NCBI GenBank assembly: GCA_031425525.1
Contig: JANPJM010000071.1
Coordinates: 1 to 64,000 of the forward strand
Length of the DNA: 64,000 nt
Direction of reading: 5' to 3'
From: JANNMJ01 sp031425525
Lineage (GTDB): Bacteria > Bacteroidota > Bacteroidia > Cytophagales > Hymenobacteraceae
The position numbers and the translations under genes are program-made. Positions 43,354-51,118 of the stretch are shown piece by piece (the first letter of the stretch is position 1; every line of letters starts with the position of its first letter). Below the pieces are notes generated by a model. The model saw only the letters and a list, made by a program, of their open reading frames with translations, did no database searches and had not been told where the DNA came from.

Positions 43354-43565
43354 GCGCTCGCCGCCGCCCCCACCGACACCGTGCCCGCCAGCCTCGACGC
43401 GTATTTTTTAGGGAAGCTAGGCATCGCGCTGCCCGCGCCGAGCGGCGGGCGGGTGCCCCAAAGGCTTGATTACGCCCCACGCCCCCGGCCAGCTGCTTTA
43501 CTAGTTCAGCGCCGCATTCGCTGCGGGCGCACCCGCGCCCGGCGCCCCACCCACTCGCCAAGCGT

Positions 43566-43643
43566 GTGACGCTCCGCACATTTTTTTCAAACGAGCGTCA
43601 CAACGTTGTGACGCTCGTTTTATTTTTGTGCGCCGAGCGTCAC
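43566..43643. repeat. Nested palindromic element, copy 2
   Basis: Four copies of one 9-mer: GTGACGCTC at 43566-43574 and 43608-43616, GAGCGTCAC at 43593-43601 and 43635-43643. The centre (43589-43620) is a perfect 32-bp palindrome; outer copies lie exactly 14 bases from it on both sides, and CGCAC/GTGCG extend the outer stem. T-rich runs flank the centre. Confidence 0.8.
43621..43628 (+). promoter_or_regulatory. TATTTTTG box before HTH gene
   Basis: Exact TAnnTTTG match directly after the 32-bp palindrome and 41 bases before the TTG start. The palindrome would cover the -33 region, as expected for an operator. Confidence 0.5.
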
Positions 43644-43668
43644 ATCTTCCGCCCGGTGCCCCTGCCCG

Positions 43669-44280
43669 TTGCCCACCTCCGCTGCTGCTTCCTTACTGGC
43701 CCGCGTCCGGCAGCATTTCGGGTTAGACCAGCCGGCGCTGGCCGGGTACCTAGCCGTCAGCCCGATGCTGGTGCGCCACATCGAAGGCGGGCGCCGCCGC
43801 CTCACCGCCGAGGTGCGGCTGGCCCTGCAACCGTTGGCGCAGCACCTGCCGCCCGCCGCCGAAGCCGCCGCTGCCGAAGCCGCCGCGCCCCTGCACCCCA
43901 CCGAAACCCCGCTGGCCCCCACCCTGCCGCCCGGCACCCCGCCCCCGGATGCCTTCGCGCTGGACGTGCGCCGCCGCGTGTGCCTGCAAAACGCCGGGCG
44001 GCTGCGCGCCCAACACGCCCGCCTGAGCGCCCGCGCCGCCGTGGCGCACCGCTGGGCCACGGCCCTGCCGGCGCTGCTGGCCGCCGCCGCCGCCCCGCCC
44101 GATGCCGACGCCGATGCGCTGGCCCGCGCCGCGTGGCTGGCCGAGTGGCTAGCGCGCCGCGCGCGGCCCTTGCCGCCCGACGCCGTGACCCGCTGGCACC
44201 GGCTAGGCGCGCGGGTGGCCGCCCTGGAAGCCGAAGCCGCCGCCCTGGCGGCGGGCGCGGGCGGCGGAACAACGGCCTGA
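43669..44280 (+). CDS. XRE/Cro-type helix-turn-helix protein
   Basis: A 203-residue DNA-binding protein. Seen: N-terminal HTH (about 9-45; LARVRQHFGLDQPALAGYLA then SPMLVRHIEGGRRR), a proline/alanine-rich linker (about 58-95), and a helical C-terminal half rich in Ala/Arg with paired RRR-C-x-x-N and RWATALPALL segments that may dimerise. No ATG is suitable; TTG 43669 starts just before the HTH and follows a TAnnTTTG box. The nested palindrome directly upstream is a likely self-operator. I recall similar proteins in Hymenobacter but cannot name a family. GC content is very high with many Ala codons. Confidence 0.7.
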   Translation: MPTSAAASLLARVRQHFGLDQPALAGYLAVSPMLVRHIEGGRRRLTAEVRLALQPLAQHLPPAAEAAAAEAAAPLHPTETPLAPTLPPGTPPPDAFALDVRRRVCLQNAGRLRAQHARLSARAAVAHRWATALPALLAAAAAPPDADADALARAAWLAEWLARRARPLPPDAVTRWHRLGARVAALEAEAAALAAGAGGGTTA

Positions 44281-44290
44281 GGGTGGGCCG

Positions 44291-44324
44291 TTTGCCGGCC
44301 GATGGCCGATGGCGTGTATATTTG
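44291..44324 (+). promoter_or_regulatory. Bacteroidota-type promoter
   Basis: TTTG at 44291-44294 and TATATTTG at 44317-44324 with a 22-base spacer, 47 bases before the ATG at 44372. One of the best matches in the window. Confidence 0.75.
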
Positions 44325-44371
44325 GCGCGGCGTAAATAAACTTTTCTTTTTTCATTTTTACCCCCCCTCCG

Positions 44372-44791
44372 ATGGCACTCGACTTTTCTAAACTCCCCAC
44401 CTTCGCCGCCTGCGATAAGGCCCTCAAAGCCCTCCGGATTGAGCGCAAAAGCTTTCAATACCGCGACCTGGGCATCGAACTCGCCGACGACCGCGGCGAG
44501 GTGCAGGAAACCGACACCACCCGGCTGCTGAACCGGGTGAACAGCAAGATCTCGTCGGCGAACATCCTGATCGCCACGCCCGGCCTCGACCCCGAAGAAG
44601 TAACGGAGGCGCAGGACGAACTGGCCGCCCTGCTGGTGCGGCGCACGGCGCTACTCAAACGCGGCAGCGGCGAAGAAGACGGCTCGGGCTTCTTGACCGA
44701 CGTGGACGGCGAGCAGGCCGACCAGCAGGTGTCCTACCTCACCACCGTCATCGACCGGGTGATTGTCCACCGCGCCACGCTAACGTCGTAA
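44372..44791 (+). CDS. Small helical hypothetical protein
   Basis: A 139-residue soluble protein of unknown function, flanked by a good promoter and a strong terminator, so it is very likely expressed on its own. Seen: mostly helical and charged sequence: FSKLPTFAACDKALKALRIE, DTTRLLNRVNSKISSANILI, a second helix pair EEVTEAQDELAALLVRRTAL, and QVSYLTTVIDRVIVHRATL at the end. The helix-loop-helix pattern suggests a coiled-coil dimer. No signal peptide, membrane segment or catalytic motif. ATG 44372 is unambiguous. Confidence 0.7.
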   Translation: MALDFSKLPTFAACDKALKALRIERKSFQYRDLGIELADDRGEVQETDTTRLLNRVNSKISSANILIATPGLDPEEVTEAQDELAALLVRRTALLKRGSGEEDGSGFLTDVDGEQADQQVSYLTTVIDRVIVHRATLTS

Positions 44792-44815
44792 GCCCTTTGC
44801 TGGCGGTACGCCCCA

Positions 44816-44858
44816 CGCAAAAGCCCCCCGGTGCCGCTGGCGCCGGGGGGCTTTTGCG
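44816..44858. terminator. Strong bidirectional terminator
   Basis: 20-bp stem (44816-44835 with 44839-44858, one G-U pair) with a 3-base loop and A4/T4 edges: CGCAAAAGCCCCCCGG on the left. It separates the convergent 139-residue gene and the adhesin ending at 44942. Confidence 0.9.
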
Positions 44859-44941
44859 TAGGGGGCGGCGGGCGGGGGTTGCGCCCTTGCCTCCCGCGCC
44901 CCTGTAAAGGCCGGGCCAGGGCGGCCGGGCAACGGGCGTTT

Positions 44942-46804
44942 TCAGCGCCCCACCACGATCCAGCGCAGCCGGAACGTGGCCGTCGAGAGCGACGAGTTGT
45001 ACATGTGAAACTGCACGGTGTTGTTGTTGAGGTGTTCGTAGGTCACGTTGACGCGGCTCGAAAACGAGCCGCCGGTTTCGTCCAGCACCGGCATCACCAC
45101 GGGCCGGTAGCCGAGGTTGTGGGTCCAGTTGTACGTCGCGGAGGACGCCCCTCCTACCCCGCCCCCGAAGAAATCCTGGGCGTAGGTGCGCTGGCGCACA
45201 TCGCCCACGGCAATGATTTCCTGCGCGTTCAGCGTCCCGTTTACGGTCAGTTGGTCTTCGGCCGTCACGCTGCCCCAGACCTGCATCGGGCCGGTTACTT
45301 CGGTGGAGCCGCGCCGCAGCCGCAGCCCGGTGCCCGCCGTGGGCTGCACGAACGTCCGAAACCACTGGTCGATGGTGGCCCCCGCCGACGACACCCCGTC
45401 CGCGTAGCGGTTGCCGGTGGCCCCGCGCCACAACCACTGACTGTCGCTGCCACTACCGGCCGGCCCCGACACCCGCAGCGTGTACACCTGCCCGGCCGTG
45501 AGCGTGATGCCCCCGGCCGCAAACGACACTTCGAGCTGATTGCCATCCGGGTTGGTGAGGGCTTGGGTGAGGTTGGCGAGCGGCGTACCGCCGGTAGGCC
45601 CCACGGCCCCGACCAGAATTTCGAGGCGCAGCGTCAGGCTGGTCGAGTTGCCCAGATCAAACGCCCGCGACCGCACCAGCAGCCGCACCTCGCTCAGGCG
45701 GGCCGTGTAAGCGGGCGTAAAGGTCTGGGTGGCCGGCAACGACGTGCCATCCGACGCCCGAAACTCCACCTCCGTGTTATTGACGGTCTGCTGCTGGTCG
45801 AGGCTGTTGGTGAACGGCCCGGAGGCCGCCGGCGGCGTTTCGATACGAATCTGCTGCGTGGACGTAGCGGCGGTAATGGCAGTGGTTTCGGTGAGGGCGC
45901 CGCCGAGTTTCACGGTGGTTCCGCTCACATTCAGGCCGTTGGTAGCCGCCGTAAGGCCGGCGATGGGCGTCTGCCAGGTGGCGTCGCCGTCGGCGTCGGA
46001 GGTCAGCACTTTGCCCGCGCCGGGCGCGCCGCCGCTGATCTTGATGGGGCCGGTCAGCTCCGTACCGCCCTCGGCCCAGAGCTTGATTTTGCGGTTGCTG
46101 CCGCTGGTGCCGGCGCCCACCACATCGAGGGCGCCGGAGCCGAAGGCGTTGTAGGCAATCTTCCCGGCGTTGGCTTCTTTGCCACTGACGCCCGCGCCGA
46201 ACTCCAGGGTGTTGGCGGCGCGCACGCCTACGTCGCCGTTCACGTCGAGCACGTAATCGGTACCGGGCGCTACGCCGTCGCCGATGCGCACGCGCCCGGC
46301 GTTGTCCCAGCGCAGGGCCGTGGTGGTGGCGCCGCTACCCAGCATCCCCCCGCCGACCCCGAACAGGCGCGGCCCGTCCGGGGTGGTGCTGTATGTCAGG
46401 CCGTGGTTGGCATCGGGGGCGGCGGTGGTGCCGCGCAGCCGCAGGGGCTGCGTATCGAGGCTCAAGGGTTGAGTGGCGGTGTGGGTGCCCAGGTTGTCGC
46501 CCTGGGTCTGAATCGGCACCCACACGCTGCCCGTGTAGTAGTAATAGCCCAGCGGCGCCAACGGGCTGGCGTTGGTGTTCGACTGATACACCAGCAGGCC
46601 CGCCGCCGGGCTACTGATGCCAGTGCGCTGCGCATACGTCAGGCGCGGCGGCAGAAACCCCTGCGTAGTGGAACTGACATCGAGCGCCGCCGAGGCGTGC
46701 GGCGTGGTGGTGCCGATGCCGACCTGTGCGCGGCCGGCGAGCGGCAAAGCGAGCAAGCTCAGTACAAAAAACCGAAACGTGGAGACGTGCGAAATAAGCG
46801 GCAT
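44942..46804 (-). CDS. Secreted adhesin-like protein
   Basis: A 620-residue exported protein of the adhesin group. Seen: signal peptide (about 1-27, ending AGRAQ), head VGIGTTTPHASAALDVSSTT with GFLPPRLTYAQRTGI (about 28-65), an RVRIGDGVAPGTDYVLDV module, a beta-sandwich-like domain (about 310-480; TFTPAYTARLSEVRLLV, LTAGQVYTLRVSG, DQWFRTFVQ), and a C-terminal strand domain ending FRLRWIVVGR. No T9SS tail. ATG 46804. Upstream lie GTGCTTTG (46845-46852) and, 31 bases further, the dyad CCTCCCCTAATCAGGGGAGG, the same arrangement as at the 1388-residue adhesin. Confidence 0.82.
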   Translation of the reverse strand: MPLISHVSTFRFFVLSLLALPLAGRAQVGIGTTTPHASAALDVSSTTQGFLPPRLTYAQRTGISSPAAGLLVYQSNTNASPLAPLGYYYYTGSVWVPIQTQGDNLGTHTATQPLSLDTQPLRLRGTTAAPDANHGLTYSTTPDGPRLFGVGGGMLGSGATTTALRWDNAGRVRIGDGVAPGTDYVLDVNGDVGVRAANTLEFGAGVSGKEANAGKIAYNAFGSGALDVVGAGTSGSNRKIKLWAEGGTELTGPIKISGGAPGAGKVLTSDADGDATWQTPIAGLTAATNGLNVSGTTVKLGGALTETTAITAATSTQQIRIETPPAASGPFTNSLDQQQTVNNTEVEFRASDGTSLPATQTFTPAYTARLSEVRLLVRSRAFDLGNSTSLTLRLEILVGAVGPTGGTPLANLTQALTNPDGNQLEVSFAAGGITLTAGQVYTLRVSGPAGSGSDSQWLWRGATGNRYADGVSSAGATIDQWFRTFVQPTAGTGLRLRRGSTEVTGPMQVWGSVTAEDQLTVNGTLNAQEIIAVGDVRQRTYAQDFFGGGVGGASSATYNWTHNLGYRPVVMPVLDETGGSFSSRVNVTYEHLNNNTVQFHMYNSSLSTATFRLRWIVVGR

Positions 46805-46844
46805 AGGTAAGATGGGGGTTGGAGGGCCGTCTTGATTGAGGCCA

Positions 46845-46852
46845 CAAAGCAC
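46845..46852 (-). promoter_or_regulatory. Promoter box GTGCTTTG before adhesin
   Basis: Minus strand GGGCGGTGCTTTGTGGCC, nearly identical to the sequence before the adhesin starting at 30629. Confidence 0.5.
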
Positions 46853-46883
46853 CGCCCACCGTACACTCACCGAAAGCGCAGCA

Positions 46884-46903
46884 CCTCCCCTAATCAGGGG
46901 AGG
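46884..46903. promoter_or_regulatory. Dyad operator CCTCCCCTAATCAGGGGAGG, copy 2
   Basis: CCTCCCCT and AGGGGAGG arms pair perfectly around AATC. It is 31 bases upstream of the GTGCTTTG box of the 620-residue adhesin. Confidence 0.72.
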
Positions 46904-46943
46904 CGCGCTTGTTTGGTCGAAAAAGGCCGCGCAGCGCCCCTCC

Positions 46944-49805
46944 CTACTCCACTACCACCCGCCGCGTCGTGGCGCCGATGCGCACCAGATAGGTGCCCGG
47001 CGGCAGGTGGCGCACATCGAGGCGGTGCGGGCCGGGGCCGCTCAGGCGGGCGGTGCGCACGGTACGACCGGCGCCGTCGAGCAGGCGCACCGGCGTGGGG
47101 GTGCGCAGGGCGGGGCCGGTCAGGGTCAGCCAGCCGTCAGCCGAAGCGACGGGGTTGGGCGTCAGGCGCCACGCGGCGGCTTCGGCGGCTTCGGCCGTCA
47201 GACTCGTGACGATCAGCACCGAAACGCCGACCGCCGGCGCCGACGCGCAGCCCGCCGCCGAGGTGGTCACTACGGAATAAACGCCGGACAGGTCGCCACG
47301 GCGCACCACGAACGTGCGTGCCGTGGCTCCCACGAGGGCTACCCCGTTGAGGCGCCATTGGTTGCCGATGAGCGCCGACGACGTGAGTACCACGGAATCG
47401 GCCCGTTGCGGCCCGCGCGTGATGGTTGGCTGCGCCGGCGCGGGCGCCGCCGTCAGCGTCAGGGCCGCCGAAGTGGCCGTGCAGCCGGCCGCGCTCCTGA
47501 CCACCACCGTGTACTGGCCCGCCTGGGTAGCCGGGTACGTGCGGGCCGTGGCGCCGCTAATGGCCACGCCGTTGCGGCGAAACTGATACGTAGCGCCCGT
47601 GCCCGCCGCCGCCGCCGTGAGCGTTAAGCTGGCGCCGGGGCACAGCACCAGCGCGCCCCCGGCCGTGAGCGTGGCCGGCGGTAGCGCATCGAGGGTGACG
47701 GCCAAGGCCCGGCGCGCACTTTCGCAGCCCCCGACCGGCCGAAACGCGCTGACGTGATAGGTAGTAGCGGCGGCGAGCGACGGCGTAGTGAACGTGGGCC
47801 CCGTGGCGAGTGGTGCAACGGCTGTAGCCGTGGCATACCAGCGGTAGGTGATGCCTGAGGGCGGCGCGGCGGGCGTCAGCACCACTGTGCCCGGCCCGCA
47901 TCGGCGCGCCGCAAAAGCCGCCGGTTGGGTGGGCACGGCCGCCACCGTGGCCGTGGTAGTGGCCCTGCCGGCGCACCCGCCCTGCCGGATGGTGAGTGTA
48001 TATAGGCCACCCGCCGCCGCCTGGGCGTTGGCGATGGTGGGCGCGGGTTGGGCTGAGGTGAAGCCGTTGGGGCCAGTCCAGGTGTACGTGGCGCCGGCCG
48101 GTACGCCGGTGGCCGTCAGGCGCAGCGTCTGGCCGACGCAGATAGGGCTGCCGGCGGTGGGCACCGGCGCAGCCAGCGTGCAGCCGGGGCGCAGGCGCAG
48201 CGGATAGTCTTCGGTTTCGCCGCTGGCGGCGTTGGTGCAGGGGCTGGTTACGGGGCCTTCGCCGATATTTTGCACCCGCACCCGCAGCCGCACCGGGCCG
48301 GGGGCGGCCGTAACGGGCACCGTAAACGTTATGGTCTGGGGCGAGGCCGTGGTAGTGGCGCTCAGAATCCGCTCGTTGGCGTCGAGGAAATCGCCGTCGC
48401 GGTTCAGGTCGAGCCACGCGCCGGCGTAGAGGGCGCTGGCGGTGGGCCATTCGAGGCGGAGGGTGGCGGCGGTACCGGACACCAGGGCGCCCGAATCGGC
48501 GGCGAAATAGGTGTAGTCGCCGCAGCCGCTGGCGGCGTTGTCGATCACCGGCGCCGCGCCCTGCGTAATCAACACCCGGTCGAGGTAGCGCGGCAGATTG
48601 GCGCCGCAGTTGGCGTTGGAGTTGACCGGAATGCAGTAAGCGCCGGCGGGCGCCGCGTACCCTACCGCATTCGAGAACGCCCCGGCCGCGTTGATCGGCT
48701 TGACGCGGTACGTGAGCGCGCCGGCCGGCGGGGCCGGGTCGGTGAAAGTGGTGGCGTTGGGCAGCGTGTACCCGACGGCGACGAACGGCGCGCTGGCCGA
48801 CGCGGCGCGCTCCACAAAGTACCCCAGCTCGGTGGTGGCGCGGTCGGCCCACGTCAGGCGGCGCCCGCCGCCGGGCGCAGCGGCCACGGTCAGGGCCGTG
48901 GGCGCCAGGGGTTCAGTGGCCGCACAACTGAGTTGGCCGAGGTGATAAACCTGAAACGCGAATTCGGCGCGGGCCATCTGCTCGGCGCTCGGCCGCAGGC
49001 GGCCTTGGCACGCCCAGTAGCTCATCAGGTTGTCGAGGTGGGGGGCGTAGAGGTCGCCGTTGGCGTCGAGGGCGGTGCCGGTGTAGGTACAGCCGCTGGC
49101 GCTGGCATCGGGCAGGCCGTAGGGGTCGGCGGGGGTATCGCAGACGAGATCGCCGGCGGAACTACAGTTGGTGCCGTCCACCAGCTCGTCGGCGCTGCTG
49201 CCGCCGCCGTGCGTGTGGATGAGGTCGAAGGCGTGCCCCAGTTCGTGGGTGACGGTGCGGATGGTGGTGCAGGCAATCAGGAGGCGCCGCGCGCTGGTGC
49301 CGGGGTAGTAGGCGTAGCCGCACGCGCCGCCGTTGCTCGTCTGGATCGTGCGCACGAAGTACATATTGAACGTGCCGGGCACGTCGCGCGGGATGGCCAG
49401 GTCGTCTTCCTCAAAAGACTGGAAGGCCAGATACGTCGAGTCGTCCACGTAATCGATCTGCCCGCAGACGTAGAACTGCACCCCGGCGGCGGCAAAGCGC
49501 TCGTTGGCGCCCACCAGCGCGCGGTAGATGTCGGCGGGGGCGGTACCGGCGGTGCCGTTATCGTCGCGCACGACGTGCAGCTTAAGCGGCACGTACGTCA
49601 GCGATACGGGCGGGCGCCGGGCGGGGGCGGCGCGCATAGCCGGCAGATCGGCCAGCATCCGCTGCCACTGCGCGGGCGTGGGGGGCGGGGTAGCGCACTC
49701 GCGGAAGCCCGCCCCCGGAGCGGCCCCGGATTGCGCACGGGCACTCAGGGCACTCAACAGCAGTAGCGTCGCCAGTAGCAACCGACGAAAATCAAAATAT
49801 TTCAT
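46944..49805 (-). CDS. T9SS-secreted metzincin-type metalloprotease
   Basis: A 953-residue secreted protease. Seen: signal peptide (about 1-25, ending SARAQ), a catalytic domain with the zinc motif HELGHAFDLIH (His187, Glu188, His191, His197) and a Met-turn LDNLMSYWAC, as in M43/pappalysin-like metzincins; a fibronectin-III-like segment (TALTVAAAPGGGRRLTWADR), a GEVED-type domain (YCIPVNSNANCGANLPRYLD; ASGETEDYPLRL), Ig-like repeats, and a C-terminal type A sorting domain (LTPNPVASADGWLTL; PGTYLVRIGATTRRVVVE) for T9SS export. ATG 49805 is clear. It is divergent from the LuxR-type regulator; the third dyad lies between them, so joint control is possible. Confidence 0.88.
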   Translation of the reverse strand: MKYFDFRRLLLATLLLLSALSARAQSGAAPGAGFRECATPPPTPAQWQRMLADLPAMRAAPARRPPVSLTYVPLKLHVVRDDNGTAGTAPADIYRALVGANERFAAAGVQFYVCGQIDYVDDSTYLAFQSFEEDDLAIPRDVPGTFNMYFVRTIQTSNGGACGYAYYPGTSARRLLIACTTIRTVTHELGHAFDLIHTHGGGSSADELVDGTNCSSAGDLVCDTPADPYGLPDASASGCTYTGTALDANGDLYAPHLDNLMSYWACQGRLRPSAEQMARAEFAFQVYHLGQLSCAATEPLAPTALTVAAAPGGGRRLTWADRATTELGYFVERAASASAPFVAVGYTLPNATTFTDPAPPAGALTYRVKPINAAGAFSNAVGYAAPAGAYCIPVNSNANCGANLPRYLDRVLITQGAAPVIDNAASGCGDYTYFAADSGALVSGTAATLRLEWPTASALYAGAWLDLNRDGDFLDANERILSATTTASPQTITFTVPVTAAPGPVRLRVRVQNIGEGPVTSPCTNAASGETEDYPLRLRPGCTLAAPVPTAGSPICVGQTLRLTATGVPAGATYTWTGPNGFTSAQPAPTIANAQAAAGGLYTLTIRQGGCAGRATTTATVAAVPTQPAAFAARRCGPGTVVLTPAAPPSGITYRWYATATAVAPLATGPTFTTPSLAAATTYHVSAFRPVGGCESARRALAVTLDALPPATLTAGGALVLCPGASLTLTAAAAGTGATYQFRRNGVAISGATARTYPATQAGQYTVVVRSAAGCTATSAALTLTAAPAPAQPTITRGPQRADSVVLTSSALIGNQWRLNGVALVGATARTFVVRRGDLSGVYSVVTTSAAGCASAPAVGVSVLIVTSLTAEAAEAAAWRLTPNPVASADGWLTLTGPALRTPTPVRLLDGAGRTVRTARLSGPGPHRLDVRHLPPGTYLVRIGATTRRVVVE

Positions 49806-49917
49806 AGGGGAAAAAGCGAAACGTTTTCAGGACGCTTTCGGGGCAAGATACGCTACTCCGACCGGCGAACCCCCTGCGAAGATTTCGCTCGCCACTACCC
49901 CGGCCCTTCCGCGCCAT

Positions 49918-49936
49918 CTCCCCTGATTAGGGTAGG
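49918..49936. promoter_or_regulatory. Dyad operator, copy 3 (inverted)
   Basis: CTCCCCTGATTAGGGTAGG; its complement equals the first 19 bases of copy 1. It is 32 bases upstream of the CACCTTTG box at 49969-49976 and lies in the divergent spacer between the metalloprotease and the LuxR-type regulator. Confidence 0.72.
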
Positions 49937-49968
49937 GCCCGCAAGGGGGCGGCCCCGCTCCTACCTGC

Positions 49969-49976
49969 CACCTTTG
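49969..49976 (+). promoter_or_regulatory. CACCTTTG box before LuxR-type regulator
   Basis: One mismatch to TAnnTTTG, 6 bases before the ATG at 49983, so the mRNA would be nearly leaderless. Same string as at 34683. Confidence 0.5.
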
Positions 49977-49982
49977 CACCCG

Positions 49983-50657
49983 ATGACCGATCTGCTCGCC
50001 CCTACCCCGCCCCTTGCCGCCCCGGCAACGCCCATCCGTTTGGCGCTCGTCGAGGACGACGCGCGTCTGCGTGCCCTGCTCAAAGAATATCTCTGCCACC
50101 AGCCCGAATTCAACTGCGTGGTGGTGGCGGGCTCGGTGGAAGAACTGCTCGATGAACTTGAACTGAGCCTTCCGCCGCAGGTCATCCTGCTCGATATCGG
50201 TTTGCCGGGAATGAGCGGCCTCGATGCGCTTCCCGTCCTCAAGAAGCGCCTCCCGGAAGTCGAAATCATCGTCCAAACCGTGTTCGATGATGTAGACCGC
50301 CTCTACCAGGCCCTGCGCACGGGCGCGAGTGGCTATTTGCTGAAGTCCTCGCCCCTACCCGAATATAAAGCCGCCGTGTTGGATGTGATGCGCGGCGGCG
50401 CGCCGATGAGCCGCGCGGTGGCGCGTAAGGTGTTGGCGCACTTCACGCCCGTACCGAGCCTCGATGCCGCCGCCCTCACCGACCGCGAGCGCGACGTGCT
50501 GAATTGCCTGGTAGAAGGGTTAGGCGAGAAACAAGCCGCCGCCCGCCTCACGATGGCCCCCAGCACGGTGCATACGCACGTCAAAAACATCTACAAAAAG
50601 TTGCAGGTCGGGAGCCGGGGCGAGCTGCTGGGAAGGGCGGCGCGGGGCGAGTTGTGA
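49983..50657 (+). CDS. LuxR/NarL-family response regulator
   Basis: A 224-residue response regulator. Seen: REC domain with acidic pair Glu25/Asp26 (LALVEDDARLRALL), acceptor Asp71 (VILLDIGLPGMSGLD), the Lys of YLLKSSP, and a LuxR-type HTH (about 155-215; LTDRERDVLNCLVEGL, ARLTMAPSTVHTHVKNIYKK). Propeller-type kinases usually signal to LuxR regulators, and an intact one lies at 55143-58211 and a frameshifted one at 30742-33827. The dyad upstream is shared with two adhesin genes, suggesting autoregulation and an adhesin regulon (inference). ATG 49983 is 6 bases after the promoter box. Confidence 0.92.
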   Translation: MTDLLAPTPPLAAPATPIRLALVEDDARLRALLKEYLCHQPEFNCVVVAGSVEELLDELELSLPPQVILLDIGLPGMSGLDALPVLKKRLPEVEIIVQTVFDDVDRLYQALRTGASGYLLKSSPLPEYKAAVLDVMRGGAPMSRAVARKVLAHFTPVPSLDAAALTDRERDVLNCLVEGLGEKQAAARLTMAPSTVHTHVKNIYKKLQVGSRGELLGRAARGEL

Positions 50658-50711
50658 AGCGAGGCGTAACCCCGTCCGCTATTCGACAAATCTCCGTTCA
50701 TCCCCGGCATC

Positions 50712-50996
50712 TCACTGCTTCGCCCTTCGGTTGCCGCTGATGCTCCGCTGGGCGGCACTTCGGAAACGCGCATCCGGCACCCCCGAACGGGCCGCGTGCT
50801 TGGTGGCGCGGCCCTGCACCCGCGCCCGCCACCGCCGCCACGACGCTGGTTTCAGCGCGCGGCGCATCACGGCAATCACCTGCCCTTCGGCCAACCCAAA
50901 TTGCCGTTCGATGGCCTCGAAGGGCGTCCGGTCTTCCCACGCCATTTCAATCAGGCGGTCGAGGTCGGCGGGCGGCAGGTCGGGGGGGCGCGGCAT
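50712..50996 (-). CDS. TIGR03643 (DUF2805) family protein
   Basis: A 94-residue protein of a conserved small family of unknown function. Seen: the family core DLDRLIEMAWEDRTPFEAIE (about 11-30), QFGLAEGQVIAVMRRALKP and SWRRWRARVQGRATKH, with a basic tail of about 25 residues. The pattern resembles a helix-turn-helix with an Arg-rich extension, so nucleic-acid binding is possible. It is convergent with the LuxR-type regulator (54 bp gap). ATG 50996. Confidence 0.85.
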   Translation of the reverse strand: MPRPPDLPPADLDRLIEMAWEDRTPFEAIERQFGLAEGQVIAVMRRALKPASWRRWRARVQGRATKHAARSGVPDARFRSAAQRSISGNRRAKQ

Positions 50997-51118
50997 GGGA
51001 AGAAGGGAAGACGAGGTCGGCAGGAGGTAAAACCCCGGATCACTTAACCGAAACCCCGTTTGCCTGAAAGTGTTGGCGGGGCCGTAAAGCTTCGGGCACG
51101 GCGCGGCAGCCCCGGCGT

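Larger units (their letters stand above)
43354..43668. other. Spacer between REase remnant and HTH gene
   Basis: 315 bases. A plus-strand frame continues after the remnant's TAA and contains SLDAYFLGKLGIALPAP, which may be a piece of another lost gene, but it becomes basic and low in complexity and stops at 43569. The nested palindromic element copy 2 fills 43566-43643. Confidence 0.4.

Noticed and set aside
43381..43569. Small plus-strand frame with SLDAYFLGKLGIALP
   Set aside because: Only its first third is protein-like; the rest is low-complexity and it ends in the palindromic element. Kept as a spacer note only.
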